NCBI GenBank assembly: GCA_015494485.1
Contig: WGBF01000344.1
Span: 1 to 5,793 of the forward strand
Reading direction: 5' to 3'
Origin: a bacterium
Lineage (GTDB): Bacteria > Calditrichota > Calditrichia > RBG-13-44-9 > J042
DNA: 5,793 bases
Within the stretch, counting starts at the first letter, position 1. Every line of letters starts with the position of its first letter. Shown in pieces: positions 5,793 through 5,793 of this stretch. The notes beneath the pieces were generated by a model, which saw only the letters and a program-made list of their open reading frames with translations, did not search any database and had not been told where the DNA came from. Both the position numbers and the translations under genes were made by a program.

Positions 5793-5793
5793 A

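Noticed and set aside
5623..5793. A short minus-strand ORF (MNITGKRVAFKRK...) in the region before smg
   Set aside because: It is about two dozen codons long, runs into the smg start region, has no ribosome binding site and covers the AT-rich candidate promoter, so coding is unlikely.
1..5793. A previously undescribed defence or mobile system
   Set aside because: Every long minus-strand gene belongs to a known housekeeping family with intact motifs, and the intervals are short. Nothing suggests horizontal transfer.

Overview
The window is a compact bacterial housekeeping region. All six supported genes lie on the minus strand, so transcription runs from right to left. In transcription order they are: Smg/DUF494-family protein, DNA topoisomerase I (topA), XerC-type tyrosine recombinase, short hibernation-promoting factor (hpf), HPr kinase/phosphorylase (hprK) and a mannose-family PTS EIIA protein. 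There are no rRNA or tRNA genes, CRISPR arrays, insertion sequences or phage genes. No stretch longer than 300 bases is without a gene.

Layout. Bases 5623-5793 are a 171-bp upstream region holding a candidate promoter and an 8-bp inverted repeat. The first unit is smg (5155-5622), topA (2838-5129), xerC (1952-2848) and hpf (1604-1915). These genes are tightly packed: 25 bp, an 11-bp overlap, then 36 bp. A clear rho-independent terminator follows hpf (1547-1576). The second unit is hprK (471-1466) and EIIA (100-471), joined by a one-base TAATG stop/start overlap. A candidate promoter for it sits between the terminator and hprK. Bases 1-99 hold no recognisable terminator, so the second unit probably continues beyond the window, perhaps into further PTS genes such as HPr and enzyme I.

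How the genes fit together. The first unit combines DNA topology (TopA), chromosome dimer resolution (XerC), a poorly understood topA-linked protein (Smg) and ribosome hibernation (Hpf). The second unit looks like a regulatory phosphotransfer module: HprK phosphorylates and dephosphorylates HPr on a serine, and the EIIA domain takes phosphate from His-phosphorylated HPr. No sugar permease component is visible. The order hpf-hprK-EIIA(Man) resembles clusters known from deltaproteobacteria and other Gram-negative lineages that use HprK.

Organism. The combination of topA-xerC, xerC followed by hpf (also seen in Bacteroidetes), and hpf-hprK-EIIA suggests a Gram-negative-type bacterium, either from the Fibrobacteres-Chlorobi-Bacteroidetes superphylum (for example Calditrichota or Ignavibacteria) or from a deltaproteobacterial lineage. 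Some Shine-Dalgarno sequences are strong (AAAGGAGG before hpf), which is unlike typical Bacteroidetes. This is an inference from gene order, not a firm assignment. Base composition looks close to half G+C by eye.

I see no novel system here. The most useful second looks are the altered active-site loop in EIIA, a variant basic motif in HprK, the linkage of ribosome hibernation to the topA-xerC unit, and the regulatory DNA between hpf and hprK.
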